Source: Fusarium oxysporum f. sp. lycopersici 4287 (taxonomy: Eukaryota; Ascomycota; Sordariomycetes; Hypocreales; Nectriaceae). From it: 64,000 nt of DNA. Shown here one piece after another: positions 1-9,369 of this stretch. The stretch is from the NCBI RefSeq assembly GCF_000149955.1, contig NC_030996.1:266039-330038 (forward strand), written 5' to 3'. The notes under the pieces were generated by a model. That model saw nothing but the letters and a program-made list of their open reading frames with translations. It had not been told where the DNA came from and ran no database searches. The stretch's first letter is position 1. Each line of letters starts with the position of its first letter. The translations under genes were made by a program, and so were the position numbers.

Positions 1-261
1 CTCAGCTCGGGAGTCAAAATTGATTTCAACCCCGAATATGTGAAGCTCGTCGACACAAAGTTTGAGAATGGTTTCATCAAGTGGGATATTGCGTGGAATA
101 AGATTCCCACGGGCGCATCTGACCCTCAGACGGTTCATGTCATCACCACTATCAACCATGACATCAAGCTTCCTGTCATCCCTCCGTTTCCCAGTGTCAC
201 CATTATTATCCAGCCTTATATCGTTAGCCGCATGTGGATGGTGTCCGACAAGAACGAGTAA
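1..261 (+). CDS. C-terminal end of an unrecognised protein, cut by the window edge
   Basis: Frame 1 is open from the first base to a TAA at 259-261, giving 86 residues of a C-terminus. The start and most of the gene lie outside the window. The fragment is rich in beta-strand-like hydrophobic/Thr/Ile stretches (for example VHVITTIN and SVTIIIQPY) and ends in MVSDKNE. No catalytic motif, membrane segment or low-complexity tract is visible. I do not recognise the family and assign no function. The in-frame ATG at 40 is internal to the open frame and is not a convincing start. Confidence 0.5.
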   Translation, partial: LSSGVKIDFNPEYVKLVDTKFENGFIKWDIAWNKIPTGASDPQTVHVITTINHDIKLPVIPPFPSVTIIIQPYIVSRMWMVSDKNE

Positions 262-699
262 CTCTACTGTGCTCGGGTGCGACAAACATCGATCAGCCAA
301 ACCGCTTTTTGAGCTGTGGTTTCGGAGAGAGACGGATGTTTGGGTGGTAAGCTATGGAGGAAAATGGCCTTCGATTATACTGTAGCTGACAACTTTCGTT
401 CTCATGTATCGGATCTTGTATTATCTCTACTACATATAGTTATGGAATAAATCTTAGCCATGACTCTCATCCTTATATGCAAGTATGTTGATGCATATTC
501 GGGTATTATGCTGTCCCTGTTGGACCGGCTGGCTAGATCACCTGGATGGGGACTCCCTACTGTGTAATCAGTGTTTCTAAACTTCCCACATATTCTCTCA
601 AGCCTTCAAGACCACGTTGAGTACTGTAAGCTACAGACTTCCCATGCGTAATAGTGATTTCCGTTGAGAGCCATTCCTGTGATCACTTCTAGTTTGTGG
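262..699. other. Intergenic region between two converging genes
   Basis: This AT-rich stretch holds the 3' flanks of the gene ending at 261 (+) and the protease gene ending at 700 (-). I see AATAAA-like sequence near 446 that could serve 3' end formation, and no coding signal or RNA gene. Confidence 0.5.
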
Positions 700-2587
700 T
701 TATTCCTCCCGTCTGATATTTTCCAAAATATTCTGAATGACAACAGGAGCGACTCCAATGACCGTTCTTCCAATCTTCCCAACCGTACTGACAAAATGTT
801 CAAACAGACCATTCTGCATCATTTGATCGGGAGGTATGGCTATGAGACCCTGTAGAGCAGTGTCGCCAATAAGAGCTCTGTGACACAGAATCTCGACGTG
901 AGTCGACATGTCGGTCACGCTCAGTTCAGACTCGCCGATGGCTCGAGTGATGCCGTCGAGGTTGGGAGAACTAGCAGATAAGGCGGTTTCAACGATGCTT
1001 CCAAGAAACTCAGACATCTCATTGGCATCGCCTTGATTTGTGTACCGGGTGAAGGCCTCAACAAATCTTTTGGCACCGTCGCCCAGAGAGCTGCTCACGG
1101 GAGGGAGCTTTGGGTAGAGTCTGGACATTTCCTCGCCCGCAGCCTGCGCATTGACTGAGATCCGAAGTGCAGACTCAATAATACCAGGTGTGATGAGATT
1201 TGCAACCCTGGGAACAACATCCTTCGTCTCGATGAATTGATCCTCCATCTTGTCGAATATTCTGAACTCGTTCGCCTTGTGAGGATCCATTATCAGGACA
1301 GTCTGTATAGCAGCCTCTGCAACAATGGCACGGGCAGCACACTGCCTGTAATTGAAGTGGACGGACCCAATATCGATGGAAAAATCTGAACCAAGCTTGC
1401 TCATGACACCGAGTGCGGTACCTGCAACGGCGGCGATAGGACTGCCCATCTGGCCCAAGAAAGGGGACCCAGTTCGTAATACCGAATGATCAATTCTTTG
1501 GCCGACGCTGGTAACCTTCTTGAAAATTGCCCAAAAGGCTTTAACATCACTGAGGGGCTCTTCTGTCGCACTGCCCTCCGGGTGGCCCGTGGTCATGATG
1601 TATCTGATATCTTCGCTACCAGCAGGAGCACGATCCAAGGCATACATGACAGTAGACATGCCGCTGAGGTAGGTTCCGAATTTACCTCGAAACACAGTTG
1701 CTGTGTTCCTAGTTCCGGTACCATACGAAGAGACGCCGATAGCCTTGCTTTCGCCACTGATGAGAACAGGCGACCCGGATTGACCTAGTACAGTTAATGG
1801 GTATTGCAAGTAATTTGGGCCGGAAACAGGTACTTACCACCCGCACAAGACATGGTGTGCTCCAGCATGTTAAAAGCGGTTTTTGATAGATCGCAATCTG
1901 TTGTTCTGGTCATCTCATACATTTGCGCGCCCCGTTCATCGCCCAAGGATTTGTCGCACGGGTACCCAACCACGCTCAAAAGCATCTTATTCACAAAACC
2001 TGTAGTGGGTTGCTGGCTGATACGCACAATGTTGTTGAATCTTTCCACCTTGATGAAAGCGACATCGCTGGCGCGATTGGTGTCACTGATGATCCAGTCT
2101 TTCGGAATGACAGCCCTAAGACCTCTGCGAAATTGGACGCCAGGCTGGTCAATAGAGTTCTTGCCATTGTACCCCACAAAAGCACGGACATTAACAGCTT
2201 TGCCATAGTTGTATGTATGGTCATAAACGCAATGTGCGGCGGTGATGATAAGATGGGGCATGATTAGCCATCCTGTAGCTTGAGCATGACGCACGTCACT
2301 AGGATCCTGGCCTTCGAATTGAATCTGGAGCTTGACAATAGCTACACCCAAATTCAGACTCAGCATGACTTTGAGCTGTTGATAGCAAAATGCTTCGGAA
2401 ACCTACAATGATATTTCCCTCCAGGCTGGATGTGAGCCGGATCAACTAATCTACGTGAATCATCGTCAAACACCATCTCAATTCCATCTGCTCCAGGCCC
2501 AATGGGAAGGACGTCTGTCGCGGGTGTATGAGGCACGTCTCGGAGAGACCAACGAGCGTAAGTTCTTTCAGGGTTAGATGAAGCCAT
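700..2587 (-). CDS. Trypsin/V8-like serine protease with a long C-terminal extension
   Basis: This predicted protein of about 600 residues starts at ATG 2587 (context CACTATGGC); an in-frame ATG at 2617 is possible. Three exons are inferred: 2587 to about 2403, about 2358 to 1838, and 1785 to 700. The second intron (1786-1837, GTAAGT...TAG) is clear. The first (about 44 nt) has a weak donor and is tentative. The peptidase domain carries a full triad: His in TAAHC, Asp in ASDVAF and Ser in GQSGSPV, the last motif being completed only across intron 2. This is the S1 family arrangement shared with V8/Glu-specific endopeptidases. No signal peptide is seen, so a cytosolic site is inferred. The last 330 or so residues form an Ala/Ile-rich, probably helical region that I cannot assign. 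In fungi such proteases occur alone or fused to other modules; substrate unknown. Confidence 0.75.
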
Positions 2588-2928
2588 AGTGGCATGAAAC
2601 GCGACAAAATGCTGCAAAATGCATTAGGGATGATGGGGGAGCATAGTTTCTAGAAATGGTCTGGTGATTCTGTATAAATATCTCATTCGGGGTAGAAGCT
2701 ACACGCTAAATACCGATAGTGTCTCTCGAGATCTTTCAGCTGGGCCTCTGAGACAATTAGCCAGGCCTGGAAAAATCGATGGGCTGGCTGATTGGCCAGG
2801 TAAGTTCAGCAACTCCTTGACAACGCGCATGCCACCATGACACGTTTCGGTAGAGAAGTCTCTTGCTTTATGCATATATCGAGCTATTCCATACTAATCA
2901 CATGATCTGCCCCAAGACCGCCTCGCCG
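2588..2928. other. Intergenic region, protease promoter side
   Basis: This is the upstream region of the serine protease gene and the 3' flank of the membrane protein gene ending at 2929. A TATAAATA sequence lies near 2671, about 85 bases upstream of the protease ATG on the opposite strand. No gene is seen. Confidence 0.35.
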
Positions 2929-4983
2929 TCAAAGTACGCCCCCCAACTTCATCCGTCTGGCCCCTTTTGGTCGGCCTGGATGGAAGCAAAGTTTCCATAA
3001 CAACATCATTCCCATCTGGGTCGCTTTCTTTGCGCTGCGTAATCTCGATGAATTGGCCCAACCGCTTTCTCCAACCAGGCAGAGCCCCGTCTTCCCTTTG
3101 TCAGCTATAAACACAGACTTGGAGGGATAAGAGAGGGATTTCAACTTACCCACCATGAGACAAGCGAATTTGAGCATAACAGGAACCCAGACGCAAACTG
3201 CTACCAGTTGTCCAAAACCCCATTTCGACAGGTCAACCTTGCTCTCGTTGCCCGATTCCCCGCCGCTGAGTAGATGCATAAATGCCGCAAACTCATGTAC
3301 TCCAATTGCGCCCATGACGATAGTGAGGACTTCCATGGAGATCCAGGTAGCTTCTGTGAAGAGCACGAAGTACCTCCGGGTATAAAACGACTTCAGACGC
3401 AATGGTAAGCTATCCATCAAAGCATGGGCTTTGTGGGATAACCAGTCACCCCGTCCGAGGAGGTGCATCCTAATCATGGCAAGGATCCAATCAAGTATCA
3501 GGAATGCCATAATTACATGCATTGGTGCCTGTATCCTAGAATGAAACTTGAAGAAACTCTCCGCATCTCGATCCAGATGACCTAACTCTTCACCCGTAGT
3601 GGAACTAGAACCTCTCTCGGCGGGTTTGTTGAAAGTCTGACAAAACGTTCTGGGCCCACTATGATTCCCGCAGCGTTCCAAAGGAGATGAGTCTGTAAAG
3701 TGCTCTAATAGCGAAGGCTCATCGACAGTCTGGGGCCTAGCAATGAGCACAACAAGGATCCAGTTGATAAACACAAGAACAAGTGTATACCACCAGCGAT
3801 TGTGAGTCTTTTGAAGAATAAGCTGCACAAACAGTAGGGGATACATTCCCGCCGACACCATGCCTCTTACGGTGAGGTTGTTTGTCAACCAGGAGAGGAG
3901 TGAACTGATGTTACCAAGTCCCGTTCCGCTAGAACTTGAGAAGGTGATGATAGCGGCTATAGAAATAGTGCCGAGAAACACAGCTTGAGCTTCTTGCAGA
4001 TCGACAAGTGTTGATGCTACTGCAACACCAAAGGTACTTCTTGAAACCATTTTCTGCCATTGAAAGGCTGTCTCGACGGCTGCAGCAGGTCCTTGAAAAG
4101 GGAGAAGTGAAATCAGTGTCAAGTTCCGTATCCAGGTCTTGGTGATCTTGTAGCACAAAGCAAAGAATAGGACTATCGTGAACTGAATCAGATATGCCAC
4201 GATGATCTGTATGTGATCAGTAAAATCTTTCATTCTTGGTGCTGCAGAACTCACACCAGGCCCTGCAATATCGTAGTCAATTCCAGGATCAGCCTTGTCG
4301 CAGTACTCGGTACTCATGATTCTGCCCAAGTCCTTGATTTTCTTAGATGTGATCATTTGGCATTGAAAAGTCCACAATTCCGGCGGACAACCGCCGAACT
4401 TGGAGTCTGAACAAGACTGTAGCGCACATTTGACGTAGCGCAACAATGCACCAAGTTTCCAGAACTCGTCCAACGGGCCGGTATTAAATTTTCTATCCAC
4501 TTCTTCTAATGTCTGGTTGCTGATAGTATCGGGCCCACGATTAGTAGACATCATAGCAACAGTTGCCAAAGTAAGGCAGTTCCATAGCGTTTCGGGATTC
4601 GAAAACATGTGCTCTTCGCTTCCGCACGCTTTATGACAATTGGTAACATTGTCGATGATACATCCGCTCTCGATCAACCTAGCAGGATAGCTAGCATGGG
4701 TAATGATGGCAGGTAGGCGATAAAGCCATGCGACCTCCCATACTCTCCAGTCCTGGGGGATGGTGAATTGTTTGAATGGGCTGTCGGTGAAGTTGAGCCT
4801 TGGGAGGTACTGGAAACTCCTTTCTACCATTTCGACGAAAGCGCGGGTCTTCTTTAGGCTTAGTTCCTGATAACGGGGGATATTTGGATGATTAGAGCAG
4901 AGGTTGAGATTGTGATTGTTTCTTGCTGCCTGGAGAGCCTTACTTACTGAAACGTCATCTTCATGCACGCCGCCGTCTGCCAA
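2929..4983 (-). CDS. Large polytopic membrane protein of unknown function
   Basis: One open frame of 684 codons runs from ATG 4983. The N-terminal 240 or so residues are soluble-looking, with several Cys (for example CHKACGS and CSDSKFGGC), suggesting a disulphide-containing luminal or extracellular part. At least six hydrophobic segments follow (for example IIVAYLIQFTIVLFFALC, SAGMYPLLFVQLIL, TLVLVFINWILVVLIA and VIMAFLILDWILAMI). A good donor (GTAAGT, 3144-3149 on the opposite strand) followed by TATAG or AAAG acceptors would remove 45 or 54 nt in frame near the C-terminus, so the true protein may be 15-18 residues shorter. I do not recognise the family. It resembles the lineage-specific multi-pass proteins common in Fusarium-like genomes. 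Confidence 0.7.
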   Translation of the reverse strand: MADGGVHEDDVSVSKALQAARNNHNLNLCSNHPNIPRYQELSLKKTRAFVEMVERSFQYLPRLNFTDSPFKQFTIPQDWRVWEVAWLYRLPAIITHASYPARLIESGCIIDNVTNCHKACGSEEHMFSNPETLWNCLTLATVAMMSTNRGPDTISNQTLEEVDRKFNTGPLDEFWKLGALLRYVKCALQSCSDSKFGGCPPELWTFQCQMITSKKIKDLGRIMSTEYCDKADPGIDYDIAGPGVSSAAPRMKDFTDHIQIIVAYLIQFTIVLFFALCYKITKTWIRNLTLISLLPFQGPAAAVETAFQWQKMVSRSTFGVAVASTLVDLQEAQAVFLGTISIAAIITFSSSSGTGLGNISSLLSWLTNNLTVRGMVSAGMYPLLFVQLILQKTHNRWWYTLVLVFINWILVVLIARPQTVDEPSLLEHFTDSSPLERCGNHSGPRTFCQTFNKPAERGSSSTTGEELGHLDRDAESFFKFHSRIQAPMHVIMAFLILDWILAMIRMHLLGRGDWLSHKAHALMDSLPLRLKSFYTRRYFVLFTEATWISMEVLTIVMGAIGVHEFAAFMHLLSGGESGNESKVDLSKWGFGQLVAVCVWVPVMLKFACLMVGKLKSLSYPSKSVFIADKGKTGLCLVGESGWANSSRLRSAKKATQMGMMLLWKLCFHPGRPKGARRMKLGGVL

Positions 4984-5280
4984 GATATTGAGCTACATGT
5001 CAGCATTGGAATCGGGAAGCATTACGGTAGCCCAATTGATAAGAACGTATTTGTGAATAACATAACTGTGACTAAGGTGCAGGCATGTTGGACTATGCGG
5101 TGTTATCTAAAATATCCTAAATATTTGTCGGAGTTGAGAGTCTTGTATTGTTTGGCTCTGAAGCAACGAAGGTATGTTAGAACTTGGCGCAACACCGAGA
5201 TCCCTGCCAAGCTGGAAATTCCCCACGAATGACACATCAATTGGAGGAACCAGCTTGAGATAGACTCAGCCTCGGGTATA

Positions 5281-6387
5281 CTACTGGTTCACATACCTCC
5301 ATCTCGCTCGTCGATGGAGATTGATATCCCCAGAGTAAAACGCCAGTATCATGCCATAGATTCCACCAATGTGCCACTTGTTCAACAAAGCTCCGAGTCC
5401 CCAACCCTTGTCATCCCTCTCATCCGCATCAAGGCCACTCTTTTTCACCTTGTCGTAGACGGTTGGCAACATTGTGGCAAAATAGCGTTTTCTAAGCTCC
5501 TGGTACCAGCAGCGATCGTTTAATTCCCGGAATTGCTCTTCGGTGTAGTAAGTATGTGCGTAGAGCCATTTTCGACCACCCAACTCCATCAACTTCTTCT
5601 CTAGAGCCTCGTATTTTGTTTTGAACTCCTCTGGGTCTAAAGGCCCCCAACCCTAAACACCAATGTTGAGCATCGGCTGCGACATGTTATCTCCAGTGCC
5701 AGTATCTGAAGAGCCTTTCGTGACAGGGTGAAAAGTAGGTGTTCGACAGCCTTTTAGAGGGCAAAGCCAAAGTGGCCATATTTCGTCAACATAGTCGACG
5801 TCCACATTCTTACAACACTTCTTCGTTGTAGAGATAGCGGCTGACACGCTGCCAACTCTGTGGTACGTTGTCTAGACAAATTGCTTCACCTCTACCAGTC
5901 GGACCTGCATCAATGTCGTCAAGCCTAAAGTCCCAGCAGCGCCCGCAGCACCATGAAAGAGATCTTCATGTTCTTCGCGCGATGCCCGAATTATGTCTCT
6001 GTTTCCAAGTATCATTTCCACAAAGTTGACAGTTTCGTTGAAGAAACCATGTCGAAATGAGCTGCTTTCCCCAAAAGTCCCCGCAAAGCCCCCTCCTGCT
6101 GTGATCCCGGGGAATTCCATAACGACTGGAGGTATTAGGCCGAATGGCGTCGTGGCTTCGATAAGTCGGTCCATCGGTACATTGGGCTCCACAAGGCAGG
6201 TTCTTTGCGCGGAGTCCACTGAGATAACTTGGGATAGCATGCTGATGTCGATAACATTCGTGTCAGTGGCATGGCGAGGACGAGTACTGCTTGAAGAACC
6301 ATGAAAAACGCGATATGGCTGGCGGAGCTTGTAGAAGTCGCGTATCTTGTCCACAATATCTTGAAGAATTTGGTTATGCCGCTCCAT
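5281..6387 (-). pseudogene. Broken FAD-dependent Delta24-sterol-reductase-like (DHCR24 family) gene
   Basis: A single reading frame from ATG 6387 to TAG 5281 carries recognisable pieces of a DHCR24-type flavoprotein, but is interrupted by two in-frame TAG codons at 5872-5874 and 5653-5655. The N-terminal 170 codons hold the FAD-binding (PCMH-type) half, with EPNVPMDRL, FPGITAGGGFAGT and FHGAAGAAGTLG. After the first stop the frame continues as TTYHRV, then jumps from DYVDE straight to IWPLWLCPLK, a block that lies much further along in the family. About 150 residues of the substrate-binding half are therefore missing. After the second stop, GWGPLDPEEF and KWLYAHTYYTEEQF follow in the same frame. 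No frameshift is needed. An intact enzyme would reduce the sterol side chain using FAD. The gene sits 520 bases from an intact sterol C-14 reductase gene on the same strand. Confidence 0.8.
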
Positions 6388-6909
6388 GGCTTAACACGGT
6401 TTGCATGAGCTATGAAAGGGGACAGCTTCGAACATTGGACAGATACAACTAATATGTACCCTCAAGGCACTGTCTATCTCCCTGTTTGAGTACTTGCGCC
6501 AAGGCTAACTTGGTAGACCCCATACATGGCAGAATTCGAGTAAGGGAAAAGGATGGTGTAACTTTGACCAACATCATGATGATTAGACTGAGACAGCAGA
6601 GGGGAAGAAAAAGGCGGTGATGATGCCTACACGCGACCTCACCCGCCAATCTAGATGGTTGACTGGCACGGCGACGCCTTGATGCAAGTTACGAGCGACT
6701 TGGTACACATTCGTTACACAGATTAAAAAAAACTTCTCATTCACGAGTAGAACATGCATAAGCTGCACAATAAGCTAAATCTATCGAGTCTAGATCCGGG
6801 CTGAGCCTTCACTCCGGGCACAAGTAACACCATCTATCCACGCTGTTTCGCAACCTTACACCACGCATAGCACAAATCTCCCTTGTTCAAAGTCCTGAAA
6901 CTCCAAATC
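6388..6909. other. Intergenic region between pseudogene and sterol reductase gene
   Basis: This holds the upstream side of the decayed flavoprotein gene and the 3' flank of the sterol reductase gene. Short open frames here lack coding character. A run of A (6726-6731) is the only low-complexity feature noticed. Confidence 0.4.
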
Positions 6910-8451
6910 TCACCAAACGCCAGGAATGAATCGCCAAGGCACACGTCTACAATACTCGGTCCACGCAGCACCATACTTAACCGAGCAGCTCTTCTCATCA
7001 CGTATACACCGATGCACAAGCAACACCGTCATCCACACCGCGTACGTCCACACCACAGCCCTTGTACTACCCACCAGCGCACAAGTACTAAAGCTAAGAA
7101 TCAGATCACCCAGGTAATTCGCGTGCCGAGACCATCCCCACCAACCACTGCAGAGGAGCAAACTCCTATGCTGCCGACCATCGGAGGTCCTGAAGGATGC
7201 GACGATGCATTCTGCTGGTTTACCCCAGATGGTGCATTTTCCGCCTGTTCGTCGCACGATTTCTTTTTGGTGGTTGACGGAGCGGAAGATGATGTAACCT
7301 GCTACTCCGAGGGTGAAGAAGAATGCTAGGTAAGGTGTTGGAGCTGATGACGGGTAGCGGCCGAGATATTGGCCTTGGATCGTGTATGTTGTTGGTAAGA
7401 AGCAGAAGCAGCCCCAGCTGAGATAGAAGCCGTAATGGTCGAATTTGACATCGATTGTGCGCAAATACCAGGATTCATTAATGAAGAAATCTACCACGTA
7501 GAGAGTCTGCAATGCGGTGACAAGGATAAGCGATGGCTCAACATATCCCTGGTTCTGGTACTGATACGCCATATTCGAAAAGTCGCTGCCCCATGTAAGT
7601 TCGCGTTCTCGTATCAAAGTGATCAGACTTACATCAGGGTCCACACCATCATTCCAGCCCTGCCATTACTGAAAAGCTTGAGGTCAAAATTCTCACCCAA
7701 CCGCGGATTCAACTCAATGCCCATGAAGAAGTCGTATAGGAAGGACCCTGTTCATATCAAATTAGCGTTTAATTACACTCAAAACTCAAAAACTGGTGGT
7801 CTCACCGCTGAACTTCCTATCTTCTGGGTGCGTCGGCATTACGTACGCTTTGACGAGCGCAAGTGCCGAGATAACGAATCCAGCTAGGTTCATAGCTCCA
7901 ATTAAGCTACTCCAATTGCGGGGAATGAAGCCAGGGTCCAGAATCCCCAACCAGCTGAGAACTCCGTAAAGGAGATGTGTGACGATCCAGGCTGAGAGGC
8001 CGTTGATTTTGTAGTTGAGGAGATAGCCAGCTGGTGTTAATTGGCCTTGGTGTTGTTCTCCGGGTAGTAGGCAGTACAGAAGGGCTTGGATTCCGACCCA
8101 GCAGATTACTGCGGCGATGCCTTTGGTGGTGAGGTGAGGACCGTACTGGGCACAAATGGTCCAGAAACCGTGTTTTTTCACAGCGTCTGCGAAGAGGGAT
8201 AGTGATCCTTCGTATTCGGCCAACGTGATGAATATGGATATCGAAGCCATCGGTGCGAGAAACAAAGGCGATGCACCAACAAGAGATCGCAGCCACGACC
8301 TCCCAAATGCTGCACGACCCCAAACATCAGCACCAGCCAACATCTGAACCTCCGTCGTCAGCGCCTTCGCTTCAATCGGCTTCTTCTTTCTCTGCGTCGT
8401 AATGGTAGTCGTCGAGCCAGCCCGCGGCAAGCCCTCTGCAATTCTTGCCAT
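6910..8451 (-). CDS. ERG24: Delta(14)-sterol reductase (ERG24 family)
   Basis: Three exons (8451-7806, 7747-7633, 7585-6910) join in frame into 478 residues, the usual size of the ERG4/ERG24 family. Introns are 58 and 47 nt (GTGAGA...CAG and GTAAGT...CAG). The start context is ACCATGG. Diagnostic motifs are [13 protein letters not shown] in the second exon, which contacts substrate/cofactor in this family, and the signature [18 protein letters not shown] near the C-terminus. About eight to ten hydrophobic segments fit an ER-membrane enzyme. The family reduces the C14-C15 double bond of ergosterol precursors with NADPH, after C14 demethylation. Fungi of this group often carry more than one ERG24 copy, and this could be a secondary copy. 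The final residues ([11 protein letters not shown]) depart somewhat from the canonical end, and ERG4 (C24(28)) activity is a less likely alternative. Confidence 0.9.
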
Positions 8452-9369
8452 GGTTGGTATCGTATACAGAGAAGTAGGTATGAGATGTCGTGAGAAAGGT
8501 GAAGGAGGAGAAGGAGGAATGTGTAGTACAAAGGGATGAGATAATAATCACGGCAGTTTTAGTGGCTGGCACATCGTCATCGATCAGCGGGTGGATCTAC
8601 AGCCCGGCCATGGCTAGAGTATTCGTGGCTTGGCTTAAAGTTATGTTGGTTTGAGTTATGCAAGCGGACGCGTGTGCGCGGGCGCGTTGTGAGCTTAATT
8701 GTTTGGTGCCAAGATAAGGTCGCTTGAGACATGTTGGTGGCTGGCTTATGCGCTAGGTATTTTCTTCTGAATTATAGGGTAATGCAGCATAAATAATGAG
8801 AACTGGCGGTGAATATGAGACATTTCGGGCCTCGAATAGACTCAATGATCCATTGAGATTGAAGTATTGTTGGACGGCATCATTGTGATGCTGATGTGAC
8901 ACCAATCATTTTAGACCGACTTACGCACGTTCTTGTTTGTGCCACGAGGCTCAATTTTCGTGTTGCATACGGTAATTTCCTGCTAAACTGTAAATTCTGA
9001 TTAATATGGCTGAGCCACTGATCGCCTCCGTAACCGTCCGCGGTGCCCGATATGCCGAGGTCCCTGCCGTGTCCATGTCGTTGCGTATCACTAGCGCCAG
9101 AGCCAAATGGCTTCAGTTCAGCTCACAGCCACAAATTCACCCAGAATTGACCCTGTCAGTACTCCGTATACACGATTCATTCCCAAAAATTTCCATGTCA
9201 TTTTGATAGTTGGAATTAAATCTTTTTTCCGACCCACGTTGCTTGCACTGGGCCTCCCATATGCTAAGTTCTCTGTGCTGATATAAGCTCTCAGCCACAG
9301 ATCTCAACTGCAAACAACACATCTGGCCTCCCATATGATCAAGAATATCAACGGCATGGAACCTCATTA
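8452..9369. other. Intergenic region with a 13-base direct repeat
   Basis: This is the promoter side of the sterol reductase gene and the 3' flank of the HET gene. The sequence GGCCTCCCATATG occurs twice, at 9251-9263 and 9325-9337. No open frame here has coding character and no RNA gene was recognised. Confidence 0.45.
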
